Shown here piece after piece: positions 25,538 through 34,419 of a stretch of DNA of 64,000 bases (position 1 is the first letter of the stretch; the number at the start of each line of letters is the position of its first letter). A model generated the notes under the pieces. It worked only from the letters and a program-made list of their open reading frames with translations. It made no database searches and was not told where the DNA came from. A program made the translations under genes and the position numbers. The DNA is from Algoriphagus sp. (GTDB lineage: Bacteria; Bacteroidota; Bacteroidia; Cytophagales; Cyclobacteriaceae): positions 1 to 64,000 of the forward strand of contig JAQSDM010000004.1 of NCBI GenBank assembly GCA_029945945.1, written 5' to 3'.

Positions 25538-26791
25538 CTAAATCTGTTTTTTTAGAATAAACTTGAATCTCAAATCTTCAAATTTTGTCAGGTCTAATCC
25601 CTCGTATCTCCTGATTTCCAATTCCACTTCTTTCCCTTCTTCAGATCGCAGAAGTTTTACAACTTCAGGCATTTCCCAGATAAACGTCGGAATCTTATTG
25701 ATCGACAAGATTTCGTCGAAGGGCAAAATCCCGGCTCCCTCAGCAGGAGAATCCTTTCTCACAATCGAGACATACATCCGGTTTTCCTCATTTGTAACTT
25801 TTTTGACTACAATCCCACTCATATCGAATTCAAAAGGCGTATAAAAGTCTTCACCTTTCTTCACCAAAAGGCGATTTCGCGGATAGTCAAATATCAATCG
25901 GGTCCGGCCCAAAACTTCCGAACCCAGACTTCCTTGTCTTCCGGATTCCTTGAAAATATAACTGTAAGAATTCTCTTCAGGATAGGATGTAAGTACTTCT
26001 GTCATTTTGAATCCGGCAAACCTGAGAGAACTTAACCTACCGATAAAACCGTATAAAACCCCTCCCAAACTCTGGCCTAATTCGGTCTCAATCGTGAGAG
26101 GAGGAAGGTTAATCTCCTCAGAGGTTTCCCTATTCAGCAATACTCCATGATTTGCACCAGTATCTATCAAAAGTTTTGGGTTCAGAATCGACCCATCCTT
26201 TTGTTGAATTTTCGCAAAGATGTAAGGCTTTTCTTCTTCCACAGACATATCAAGTTTGCTGTAAAACAAGGGACGCCACTTTACAGCATCCCGCTTAAAA
26301 AAGTCCATCAAACCGTCATCATAATTAATCCTGACCGGATTATTTTTGAAAAACTCATAGCCAATGATTCCATAGATGGGAATCCCTATTACCGCCTCAA
26401 GCTCCAGGAAATCCTCTTCCAAGACCAGCAAATTTTGAAAAATTCCCTCTACAGGCCCCAAGTCAAGGGTGTTGATAGGGGAAATGAAAGCTGGCAATGT
26501 CGTAGTACCATCCGCACCCATGAGATTTATTTTCCGGGTATAGGTCAGACCCAGCGCATCTCCTAGGTTTTTGCTAAAAAGGATGTTTGCCCGTACCCCG
26601 GTATCCACCAAAAAATTGAGAGGGATATTTCCATTAATCGAAACCGGAATTATGATTAAACTATTCGAGGAGTAAAATGGGATGGTTACTTTCCTTTTTT
26701 CTTCCTTCATGAAAAAGCCCGGGACCTGCGCAAAGCAGGAAACCTGGAAAAACACCAGAATTGAAAGAACGAATCCGAACCTTGATTGCAT
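25538..26791 (-). CDS. Exported retropepsin-like aspartyl protease with PDZ domain
   Basis: A 417-residue secreted protein. A signal peptide ends in FAQ, followed by two pepsin-like half domains, each with its own catalytic motif: FLVDTGVRANILF near residue 60 and LLIDTGANHGVLL near 208. A PDZ domain fills about residues 325-405 (DSPAEGAGILPFDEILSINKIP). Bacteroidota carry many such proteins, with unknown substrates; the double DTG suggests a monomeric active enzyme. It stands alone, 120 bases downstream of the lemA start region and divergent from the Fur-family gene. Confidence 0.85.
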   Translation of the reverse strand: MQSRFGFVLSILVFFQVSCFAQVPGFFMKEEKRKVTIPFYSSNSLIIIPVSINGNIPLNFLVDTGVRANILFSKNLGDALGLTYTRKINLMGADGTTTLPAFISPINTLDLGPVEGIFQNLLVLEEDFLELEAVIGIPIYGIIGYEFFKNNPVRINYDDGLMDFFKRDAVKWRPLFYSKLDMSVEEEKPYIFAKIQQKDGSILNPKLLIDTGANHGVLLNRETSEEINLPPLTIETELGQSLGGVLYGFIGRLSSLRFAGFKMTEVLTSYPEENSYSYIFKESGRQGSLGSEVLGRTRLIFDYPRNRLLVKKGEDFYTPFEFDMSGIVVKKVTNEENRMYVSIVRKDSPAEGAGILPFDEILSINKIPTFIWEMPEVVKLLRSEEGKEVELEIRRYEGLDLTKFEDLRFKFILKKQI

Positions 26792-26908
26792 ATTTTGTTG
26801 GATACGAAGTGATCCAAATAAGTTAGCTCTTTTTTGAAAATAGTACTATCCGGAGTATAAACAGAAAATGGGGTTCATATTGTTTCATCCGATTAAAAAA
26901 TCAGATTC

Positions 26909-26933
26909 CTAATTTAGATTGAAACCAAATTAG
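26909..26933. promoter_or_regulatory. Inverted repeat upstream of the Fur-family gene, possible operator
   Basis: CTAATTTAG (26909-26917) and CCAAATTAG (26925-26933) form an inverted repeat with one mismatch and a 7-base spacer, about 75 bases before the start of the regulator. AT-rich inverted repeats of this size are typical of Fur-family operators. It does not match the classic Fur or PerR box closely. Confidence 0.35.
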
Positions 26934-27008
26934 AATAGGCGGTCGATTGCGGGTTGCCAAAAAATCCAGAATACTTCATCTTTATTCTTTAATCCTTTTT
27001 TAAAACCA

Positions 27009-27479
27009 ATGGCAGACAAGGCTCTGATCGAAAAAGCAAAAAAAATCTTTGAAAACTTCCTCCTAAAGCAGGGAAATAGGAAAACCCCTGAGCGTTTTTC
27101 GGTGATCGATGAATTGTATTCTTTGCCAGAAGATGAGCACATGGATGTGGAAGGGTTGTTTCTGAGCATGAGAAACAAAGGATACACGATCAGTCGTGCC
27201 ACGATTTACAATACACTCGATCTTTTGGTAGAAAGCGGATTGGCGGTGAAGCACCAATTCAAGGATAAAGTTGCCCTATACGAGCAAGCCTTGACTTATA
27301 AACATCACGATCATCATGTTTGCAATCAATGCAGAAAAATCCGGGAGTTTTCTGATCCAAAAATCAACGAGATCAAAGAGGAAATTGGCAAGTCATTCCA
27401 ATCCTCCATCAAAAGTCACTCTCTTGTATTATATGGTGATTGCCAAATCGTGAACTGCGAAAATCTGATTCACATCTGA
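27009..27479 (+). CDS. Fur-family transcriptional regulator
   Basis: A 156-residue metal- or peroxide-responsive repressor. The winged-helix domain spans about residues 10-85, with recognition segment SRATIYNTLDLLVESGL. The hinge and metal site follow as YEQALTYKHHDHHVCNQCRK, which has the histidine cluster and a CxxC motif; an additional Cys pair near the C-terminus is GDCQIVNC, so a structural zinc site of four cysteines is likely. Whether it is Fur, Zur or PerR cannot be decided from this alone. An inverted repeat about 75 bases upstream may be its own operator. The 3' end overlaps the SRPBCC gene by 10 bases. Confidence 0.9.
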   Translation: MADKALIEKAKKIFENFLLKQGNRKTPERFSVIDELYSLPEDEHMDVEGLFLSMRNKGYTISRATIYNTLDLLVESGLAVKHQFKDKVALYEQALTYKHHDHHVCNQCRKIREFSDPKINEIKEEIGKSFQSSIKSHSLVLYGDCQIVNCENLIHI

Positions 27480-27919
27480 TCAGATCTCTTGAAAACCTTC
27501 TTATAAATCGGAATCCTGTAGGCAAACTGAAGCAACATCGCCGGATAAAGTAATAAAGAAAGGAGCCCAAACGGAGCGGAATACTCGATTTCATCCCGGA
27601 TAATGGTATCATTGCCGCTTCGGATGATTCGATGTTTGTGATTCCAACTCTTGAGAAAAAAGGGCAATTCGACGCCCTTATCTATAAAGTAAAATTCTTT
27701 TTCATCAGTCTTATCTTCGATAATTCGGCTGGTCCACTTTTGCTTGAAAAGTAAAAAATTCAATTCCAGCGTCACCAAATCACCCTTTGCAGAGCCATCA
27801 AATCTTAGAAGCTTCACTGGCGGAAATGGTGGACTTAACCTGGTGAAAAGTGATTCAGTGAATCCTTTTTTCACATTAAGATAGGTTTCCTCAACCTTGG
27901 TTTCGATAGTCAGTTTCAT
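27470..27919 (-). CDS. SRPBCC-fold ligand-binding protein
   Basis: A 149-residue protein of the SRPBCC (START/Bet v1-like) superfamily, of the small bacterial type resembling ligand-binding domain COG4276. Supporting stretches are PPVKLLRFDGSAKGDLVTLEL, a central beta-rich segment and the C-terminal amphipathic helix GLLSLLLYPAMLLQFAYRIP. No catalytic residues can be named. It begins exactly at the end of the 92-bp repeated leader, whose other copy precedes the Gfo/Idh gene at 43.3 kb. The oxidase subunit III gene is 100 bases upstream on the same strand. Confidence 0.7.
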   Translation of the reverse strand: MKLTIETKVEETYLNVKKGFTESLFTRLSPPFPPVKLLRFDGSAKGDLVTLELNFLLFKQKWTSRIIEDKTDEKEFYFIDKGVELPFFLKSWNHKHRIIRSGNDTIIRDEIEYSAPFGLLSLLLYPAMLLQFAYRIPIYKKVFKRSDQM

Positions 27920-28008
27920 GTGATTATAATTTGATTTTTAAAGGCCACATGGAATCTCGCATTGCCCATAATCATTCCAGTGTGTGTCGCTTGCGTCATG
28001 CTCGATTT
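27917..28008 (-). repeat. 92-bp leader element, copy A, ending on the SRPBCC start codon
   Basis: Read on the minus strand, this block matches plus-strand 43166-43257 at 79 of 92 positions without any gap, and the similarity stops at the start codon on one side and one base beyond AAATCGAGC on the other. Left arm CATGTG (27951-27946) can pair with CACATG (27922-27917), which contains the start ATG. In copy B the same arms read CATATG and CATATG, a compensatory change. TGATTAT and ATAATCA give a competing 7-bp pairing in both copies. A short frame (27999-27916, MTQATHTG onward) runs through it and ends in ATGA with the gene start. Confidence 0.75.
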
Positions 28009-28018
28009 CTTGATTTTC

Positions 28019-28633
28019 TTAAAAGCTCAATACAAATAGCACGAATAAAATCAGCCAAACCGAATCCATAAAATGCCAATAAACGGTGAAGAGACGGATT
28101 CTCATTTTCTCAAAAGGATTTGTCAATAAAATCAGATTGCGGATGGAGTCTTGTTGATTTTTTCGAAGCTGTACCAATAAAATCAAGGCAAAAATCATTG
28201 CTCCCAGCAAGTGAAAAATATGGATTCCCGAAAGCAGATAGAGAAAACTTCCGCTTGGAATTCCCGTGAAATTGATTCCCATCAATTCCAATTCTTTCCA
28301 TCCAAGGAACTGCAGAACGGTGAATAATGCTCCAAGCCAAAAAGTATTTCGAAGAGAAGAGATTATTTTTTCAGTATTTTCTTCCTGATAATACAATCGC
28401 ATTTTGGTTGCAGTGTAGCCGCTCACAATCAATAAAAGTGTTGAAATCAAGAAGGAAACAGGGATTTTGTGATTCAAGCCCTCGAGCTGATTCCAGCCGG
28501 AAGACATGAATGCCGCCACCAAAAACAAGAAAATTAGTCCGCTTCCCAGCATTCCCAAGTAAAGCAGGGTTTCGTATGGATGCAGCCGCTCGACCCGCTG
28601 GAACCATGTAAGTTGTTCTTTTGTCTTACTCAT
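28019..28633 (-). CDS. Cytochrome c oxidase subunit III family protein (orphan)
   Basis: A 204-residue membrane protein with five hydrophobic segments, typical of the short five-helix form of heme-copper oxidase subunit III. Supporting features are the ERLHPYETLLYLGMLGSG opening, the GIHIFHLLGAMIFALILLVQL helix and the C-terminal VYWHFMDSVWLILFVLFVLS signature. Subunits I and II and heme-biosynthesis genes are absent from the neighbourhood, so it must join a complex encoded elsewhere or act as an isolated paralogue. The ATG at 28633 is chosen; upstream codons do not fit the family. The leader element and SRPBCC gene follow downstream. Confidence 0.83.
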   Translation of the reverse strand: MSKTKEQLTWFQRVERLHPYETLLYLGMLGSGLIFLFLVAAFMSSGWNQLEGLNHKIPVSFLISTLLLIVSGYTATKMRLYYQEENTEKIISSLRNTFWLGALFTVLQFLGWKELELMGINFTGIPSGSFLYLLSGIHIFHLLGAMIFALILLVQLRKNQQDSIRNLILLTNPFEKMRIRLFTVYWHFMDSVWLILFVLFVLSF

Positions 28634-28760
28634 CGATGGGTAAACATTTTGGAGAGGCGTAGGTTCACAAAACTGCAAAACAACTTGCAAACCTCATCCA
28701 AAGAACTCAGAATACTCTAAATTTGGGCTTCCAAACCCAATCCTCTCAAACCAACTCATT

Positions 28761-31700
28761 TTGGATCGCCAGGCTTTTATTTCCCTTTACCAATCAGACC
28801 CGATATTTCAAACTCTGGCTCATGAGGTTTTGGGCACCGATAAGGTAAACTACCAGCTCAAAGGTCTGGCGGGAAGCCTTGATATGGTTATTTTTTCAGC
28901 GCTTTATTCCAGCAAAGGCGGATTTCATCTGATCATCGCTCAGGACAAAGAAGAAGCTGCTTACCTCAATACGGATATCCAGAATTTACTGGATACAGAG
29001 GAGCACATGATTTTTCCTTCCAGTTTCAAGCGCCCATATCACTACGATGAGGTGGACAATGCAAATGTCCTGATGCGGGCAGAAATCCTGAATCATGTTC
29101 TGGAAAGCAAAGGAAAACCGGGTGTCATCATCACTTACCCCGAAGCACTCTACGAACGTGTCATCAACAAACGATCGCTGATCGAAAATACTTTTTCGGC
29201 AAGAGTGGGAGAGGCTGTGGACATGGAGTTTGTCTCAGAGATCTTGAGCAGTTACGATTTTGAACGGACTGACTTTGTCTACGAACCAGGTCAATATGCG
29301 ATTCGAGGCGGTATTCTGGACGTATTTTCATTTTCAAATGAACATCCTTATCGGCTTGAATTATTTGGAAAAGAAATCGAAAGCATCCGAACATTCGATC
29401 CGGAAACCCAACTTTCGATTGCGAGCGTGGATAAAATATCCCTGATTCCAAACGTCCAAACCAAGCTTTTGCAGGAAGTAAGGCAATCATTCTTGGGTTT
29501 CTTGCCAGAGTCTACGATTGTTTGGATCAAGGATTACCAACTCACTTTGGATGTCATGGACGAATGTTTTCACAAGGCCGATCAGGCTTTTGATGAAATC
29601 GTGTCCAAAACTGCAAATGATAAACTCCTTCTGAAGCCTTCAGATTTATTTGACAAAGGAGCCAACTTCTCCGAACTGTCAAGAAACTTCACCAGGGTTG
29701 AATTTGGGAAGCAATATTATTTGCCAAAGGCCAAAATATTCCAATGGAATAGTCAGTCGCAGCCATCTTTCAATAAGAATTTTGACTTGCTGGTAACCCA
29801 TCTGGCAGAAAATGAAAAGGGTGGACAAATCAATATCCTGACTGCGGAAAACGATAAGCAAATCGACCGGCTATTGGGGATTTTCCATGAGCTGGATCCT
29901 ACACTCCAGGTCCAAAGCATGCTTTTGGGCTTGAGAGAAGGATTTGAAGATCGACAGATGAAGTTGGTCTGCTACACCGATCACCAGCTTTTCGAGCGAT
30001 TTCACCGATACAAAACCCGCAATAAAGCCAGCAAATCGAAGGCACTGACCCTGAAAGAACTTAAAGCTCTTCATCCTGGAGATTACATCGTTCACGTGGA
30101 TTATGGCGTAGGGCGATTTGCAGGATTGGAAAAAGTGGATATCAGCGGCAAAATGCAGGAAGCTGTACGCCTCATCTTCCGGGACGACGATTTGCTGTAT
30201 GTCAATATCCATTCCCTCCACAAGATTTCGAAGTATTCAGGCCAGGAAGGCACGACACCTTCCATGTCCAAACTGGGTTCGCCGGAGTGGGAAAACAAAA
30301 AGAGCCGGGTCAAAAAGCAAGTAAAAGACATTGCAAAGGATTTGATCGCTCTTTATGCAAAGCGAAGGTCTGCGAAAGGGTATGCCTTTACCCATGATTC
30401 AGTTTTGCAGATAGAGTTGGAGTCTTCTTTTATCTACGAGGACACTCCGGATCAGGCGATTGCCACGGCGGATGTGAAGGCTGACATGGAAAAAACCTAT
30501 CCGATGGACAGATTGGTTTGCGGAGATGTAGGTTTTGGAAAAACCGAAGTGGCCATTCGGGCAGCATTCAAAGCCGTCAATGACCGAAAGCAAGTGGCTG
30601 TTTTGGTGCCAACCACGATCCTGGCGATGCAGCACTTTCATACGTTCACCGAGCGACTGGAAAATTTCCCTGTGAAAGTGGAGTACATTAATAGATTCCG
30701 ATCTGCCAAAGAAATCAAGGATATCATCTCGCAGGTAAAAACAGGAGAAATCGACATCCTGATCGGAACCCATAAAATCGTCAATAAAGACATTGAATTT
30801 AAAGACCTCGGCCTATTGATTATCGATGAGGAACAAAAGTTTGGGGTGAAAGTAAAAGACCAGCTTAAAAATCTCCGGGTAAACGTCGACGTCTTGACTC
30901 TTACCGCAACTCCGATTCCGCGAACGCTTCATTTTTCGCTGATGGGGGCAAGGGATCTTTCAGTTATTGCCACTCCTCCACCGAACAGGCAGCCGGTGAC
31001 AACAGAAATTCAGACATTCCGTGAAGAAGTAATCCGCGATGCAGTTGCCTACGAACTAAGAAGAGGCGGTCAGGTTTTCTTTGTCCATAATCGAGTAGGC
31101 GAGATCGACAGCATTGCCAATCTGATTATGAAATTAGTCCCGGATGCGCGGGTGGCCGGAGCTCATGGTCAGATGGATGGGAAAAAACTCGAAAAAGTGA
31201 TGGTTGACTTTATCAATCATGAATACGATGTGCTCGTCTCTACCAATATCATCGAATCCGGACTCGATATTCCAAACGCAAACACCATCATCATCAACCG
31301 GGCGCATATGTTTGGATTGAGTGACCTGCACCAGATGAGAGGTCGGGTAGGTCGAAGCAATAAAAAAGCATTTTGCTATTTATTGACCAGCCCGATGTCG
31401 GGATTAACAGCCGAAGCAAGGAAAAGACTCCAAACGCTTGAGGAGTTTTCTGATCTGGGTGATGGATTCAAAGTGGCGATGAAAGATCTGGACATTCGCG
31501 GTGCTGGAAATCTTTTGGGAGCAGAGCAAAGCGGATTTATCACCGACCTTGGTTTTGAAATGTATCATAAGATATTGGATGAGGCGGTTCAGGAATTGAA
31601 AGAAAATGAGTTTGCCGCACTTTTCGAGATCGATCTGGAGGATAAAGTAAAAGTGTTGGTTCAGGACTGTACGATTGAAACTGATCTGGAATTACTCATT

Positions 31701-32114
31701 CCTGAAGGATATGTAAGCAATATCAGTGAGCGTCTTGGTCTTTATTCCAAGTTGGATGCAATCAAGAACGAAGAAGAGCTCGGCAAATTCTCTGCTATGC
31801 TATTGGACCGGTTTGGACCGCTGCCTGGTTCTGTTCAGGATCTGATGGAAACGGTGAAGCTGCGGTGGGCTGCTGAAAAGTTGGGAATCGAAAAACTGGT
31901 ATTAAAAGGAAATCAGATGAAATGCTATTTGCTTCCTTCCAGCCGGGATGATTTTTATTCATCTGTTGTATTCCAAAAAATCATGCGATTTGCACAAACT
32001 CACTCGAAGCAAACCAAAATAAAGGAGCATAAAAACCGTTTGATACTTACTCTTGAGGGAGTTTCAACTATCACAAAAGCTCAAAACAAGCTGAAGGATA
32101 TGGAATTAGCTTAA
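28761..32114 (+). CDS. mfd: Transcription-repair coupling factor
   Basis: A 1117-residue DNA translocase that removes RNA polymerase stalled at lesions and recruits UvrA. In order: an N-terminal UvrB-like region, the CarD-like RNA polymerase interaction domain near residues 430-500 (LHPGDYIVHVDYGVGRFAGL), and a RecG-like helicase with Walker A CGDVGFGKTEVAIRAAF near 587. The DEEQ box is LLIIDEEQKFGV, followed by motif VI MRGRVGRSNKKAFCYLL and the C-terminal TRCF domain. The start is TTG at 28761, since no in-frame ATG occurs before residue 43. TAAATTTG at 28718-28725 matches the -7 consensus exactly, 35 bases upstream. Confidence 0.95.
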   Translation: MDRQAFISLYQSDPIFQTLAHEVLGTDKVNYQLKGLAGSLDMVIFSALYSSKGGFHLIIAQDKEEAAYLNTDIQNLLDTEEHMIFPSSFKRPYHYDEVDNANVLMRAEILNHVLESKGKPGVIITYPEALYERVINKRSLIENTFSARVGEAVDMEFVSEILSSYDFERTDFVYEPGQYAIRGGILDVFSFSNEHPYRLELFGKEIESIRTFDPETQLSIASVDKISLIPNVQTKLLQEVRQSFLGFLPESTIVWIKDYQLTLDVMDECFHKADQAFDEIVSKTANDKLLLKPSDLFDKGANFSELSRNFTRVEFGKQYYLPKAKIFQWNSQSQPSFNKNFDLLVTHLAENEKGGQINILTAENDKQIDRLLGIFHELDPTLQVQSMLLGLREGFEDRQMKLVCYTDHQLFERFHRYKTRNKASKSKALTLKELKALHPGDYIVHVDYGVGRFAGLEKVDISGKMQEAVRLIFRDDDLLYVNIHSLHKISKYSGQEGTTPSMSKLGSPEWENKKSRVKKQVKDIAKDLIALYAKRRSAKGYAFTHDSVLQIELESSFIYEDTPDQAIATADVKADMEKTYPMDRLVCGDVGFGKTEVAIRAAFKAVNDRKQVAVLVPTTILAMQHFHTFTERLENFPVKVEYINRFRSAKEIKDIISQVKTGEIDILIGTHKIVNKDIEFKDLGLLIIDEEQKFGVKVKDQLKNLRVNVDVLTLTATPIPRTLHFSLMGARDLSVIATPPPNRQPVTTEIQTFREEVIRDAVAYELRRGGQVFFVHNRVGEIDSIANLIMKLVPDARVAGAHGQMDGKKLEKVMVDFINHEYDVLVSTNIIESGLDIPNANTIIINRAHMFGLSDLHQMRGRVGRSNKKAFCYLLTSPMSGLTAEARKRLQTLEEFSDLGDGFKVAMKDLDIRGAGNLLGAEQSGFITDLGFEMYHKILDEAVQELKENEFAALFEIDLEDKVKVLVQDCTIETDLELLIPEGYVSNISERLGLYSKLDAIKNEEELGKFSAMLLDRFGPLPGSVQDLMETVKLRWAAEKLGIEKLVLKGNQMKCYLLPSSRDDFYSSVVFQKIMRFAQTHSKQTKIKEHKNRLILTLEGVSTITKAQNKLKDMELA

Positions 32115-32293
32115 ATTTTAAAAAAATTTAACTGGCATAAATATTGCAGTTTTAGCTATGAAAATTGCCGAATTCCTGTCTTTTGACCTGTTTTTGGAGT
32201 TGAATTGAAAGAGGGCTTTGCCCTTCATCTTTGAAAGTACTTAGTATTGATTATATATTAGCACATTGAATTAGGCCTAAAATTCATAAAAAT

Positions 32294-33517
32294 ATGCGTT
32301 TGAGTAATAAAAATTTTGGATTGTGGATGGGAGCTTTCCTGATCGCCTCCGGTTCTATTTTATCTTCCTGTAATAAAACTCCCGGCTATGGCAGAAGAAC
32401 CGCTGATAATCCCGGGAAAAACAGTGCCACTACAGGTGCAGAATTTAACTTCGATGATAAAGACACTACCCAATTTTTCGTGTCTAAAAACGCCGAGCAG
32501 ATTCCAGGACCAAACCTGAAATTTATCCAGGGCGGAAGAGCTGTTTTGGGTTCTCAGGAAGAAGATGTAATGGCTTTCAGAGATAACCTTGAAAGAACTG
32601 TCAGTATTTCGAATTTTTACATGGATGAGACTGAGATCACGAATAATGACTTTCGGGAATTCCTTTTCGACATGAAAAAGAAAGTGAGCGCTGATTCACT
32701 TTTGAAATTGGAGCCTTCCGAAAATGTTTGGACAGGAGCAATGTCTTTCAACGACATGTACCAATCTTATTACTTCAGATTTCCAGGATTTAACTTTTAT
32801 CCTGTAGCGGGTGTATCTTGGTCTCAGGCCAACACTTATTCCAAATGGAGAACCGAATTCGTGCAGGATCTGATCAGAAAAGAAAGAGAATTAGACTCAA
32901 CCTTCACCAAAACTCAATTGATTGAGCGAGGTGTGGCATTGGCTGATTACCGTCTGCCGACTGAAGCTGAGTGGGAATATGCTGCTAAGGCAATGATTGG
33001 AACTCAATATCTGGATGAAAATCAGGAATACGGCCGAATCTATCCTTGGGATGGCAGAGGCGTTCGAAACCCATATAATGTAAAAAGAAGCGGTAAGCAA
33101 GGTGATTTCCTTGCCAACTTCAAAAGAGGTCGAGGTGACTACGGTGGAATATCCGGTAATCAAAGAAATGACGGTGAGATCATCCTGACAAACGTGTATG
33201 ACATGGCTCCAAATGATTTCGGCTTGTACCACATGGCTGGAAACATGAATGAGTGGGTTCAGGACGTTTATCGACCACTTTCTTTCATGGATTTTGATGA
33301 TCTCAACCCGGTTAGACGAGATGGTGCACTTGATGATATTTCAAACTATGAAACTTCTGTGCTAAGCGATGACCTTAGAGTTTACAAAGGAGGAAGTTGG
33401 AGAGATGTAGCTTATTGGCTTGCACCAGGTACACGCAGATTTATGCACCAAGATTCTTCTACAAACAATATTGGTTTCCGTTGTGCAATGATTTCAATCG
33501 GAGAAAAAGGAAAATAA
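32294..33517 (+). CDS. gldJ: GldJ-like SUMF1-domain lipoprotein (gliding/T9SS associated)
   Basis: A 407-residue lipoprotein (lipobox SGSILSSCNKTPG) with a formylglycine-generating-enzyme (SUMF1) fold. Supporting motifs are FIQGGRAVLGSQEED, FYMDETEITNNDFREFL, YPVAGVSWSQANTYSKWR, YRLPTEAEWEYAAKA, HMAGNMNEWVQDVY and YKGGSWRD. The fold appears repurposed, as in GldJ and GldK of the Bacteroidota gliding and type IX secretion machinery. No gldL, gldM or gldN follows, which favours GldJ over GldK. The 178-base gap after mfd contains a TTG with a TATATTAG 20 bases later (32231-32261), a possible promoter. A strong terminator follows. Confidence 0.75.
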   Translation: MRLSNKNFGLWMGAFLIASGSILSSCNKTPGYGRRTADNPGKNSATTGAEFNFDDKDTTQFFVSKNAEQIPGPNLKFIQGGRAVLGSQEEDVMAFRDNLERTVSISNFYMDETEITNNDFREFLFDMKKKVSADSLLKLEPSENVWTGAMSFNDMYQSYYFRFPGFNFYPVAGVSWSQANTYSKWRTEFVQDLIRKERELDSTFTKTQLIERGVALADYRLPTEAEWEYAAKAMIGTQYLDENQEYGRIYPWDGRGVRNPYNVKRSGKQGDFLANFKRGRGDYGGISGNQRNDGEIILTNVYDMAPNDFGLYHMAGNMNEWVQDVYRPLSFMDFDDLNPVRRDGALDDISNYETSVLSDDLRVYKGGSWRDVAYWLAPGTRRFMHQDSSTNNIGFRCAMISIGEKGK

Positions 33518-33535
33518 TCCTTTCACTAATATTCT

Positions 33536-33581
33536 AAAAAGCCTTGTTCGGAACTTAACTGAGCAAGGCTTTTTTATTTTT
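33536..33581. terminator. Bidirectional terminator after the GldJ-like gene
   Basis: AAAAAGCCTTGTTC pairs with GAGCAAGGCTTTTTT (33561-33575) with one mismatch and a loop of about ten bases. The T run ends the plus-strand gene, and the A run suits the minus-strand barrel gene that ends at 33643. Confidence 0.82.
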
Positions 33582-33642
33582 TAAAGTTGAAGGGATGCAA
33601 AATGGGACAGATGCATTTTTTTGAGACATCCAATCTTGTTGA

Positions 33643-34215
33643 TTAAAATTTCAGTCTAACGCCCATGTTTCCATAAAACCCGTTTGTCTTTCCAAAATCA
33701 ATATTTGCAAAGCTGGTCTGAATTTCTGTAACCGACCATTCGTAAGACAAATCAATAAAAAGTAGCCAAATATCCAGACCTGTTCCGGCATAAACACCCC
33801 AAGAAGGTGAATTGATTTCGCTTGGATTCAAACCCTCTCCGGTACTCGTCACAAAAAAACCGGAAGCCCCGCCAAATGCTCGCCAGGAGGCGAGGGTTTC
33901 AGAACTTCCAATCAGGTAAGTACCAAGTGTAAGGGGAATCCTGATTCCGTTCAAATCAGCTTCAAAATCAACAGGATTTGAGACGGTCGGGTCTGTGAAT
34001 TCAGCGCTTTTGGAGATATAAAAAATCCCTGGCTCCACATACATTTTTTCCCCGAAAGCAATACTTGCCCCCACTTGCCAGCCATTTTTTCCCTGAGCGA
34101 TGTCCTGATCTACTGTTAAGTCAGTAAAATTAAACCCTACAGTTGGCTTGAAAGTCTGGGCATTAAGTCCGAAAAATATCGATCCAAGGATTAGGGTAAG
34201 TATGGTCTTCCTCAT
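33643..34215 (-). CDS. Small outer-membrane beta-barrel protein (PorT/OmpX-like)
   Basis: A 190-residue exported protein with a signal peptide (ending LNAQ) and alternating hydrophobic/polar strands throughout, consistent with an eight-stranded outer-membrane barrel of the PorT family. The C-terminus, YGNMGVRLKF, ends in phenylalanine, the typical outer-membrane assembly signal. No enzyme motif is present and the function is unknown. It appears monocistronic, convergent with the GldJ-like gene and divergent from the S9 peptidase gene. Confidence 0.78.
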   Translation of the reverse strand: MRKTILTLILGSIFFGLNAQTFKPTVGFNFTDLTVDQDIAQGKNGWQVGASIAFGEKMYVEPGIFYISKSAEFTDPTVSNPVDFEADLNGIRIPLTLGTYLIGSSETLASWRAFGGASGFFVTSTGEGLNPSEINSPSWGVYAGTGLDIWLLFIDLSYEWSVTEIQTSFANIDFGKTNGFYGNMGVRLKF

Positions 34216-34419
34216 AATTGCTTTTTGATGGGTACTGAAAATAAGAAATTATGTCAACCTAATTGATAAACAATCCTTGTTTTTAAACTCGTCCTCTATT
34301 TAATCATTGGTCTATAAGGCAAACAATTGTACTTAGATTACTTTTTGACCATTGAAAGATTCTGAAAACAAATTCCATCTGAGTTGTTATATCTTGAAAT
34401 CGAAATACCCCAAATAGAC

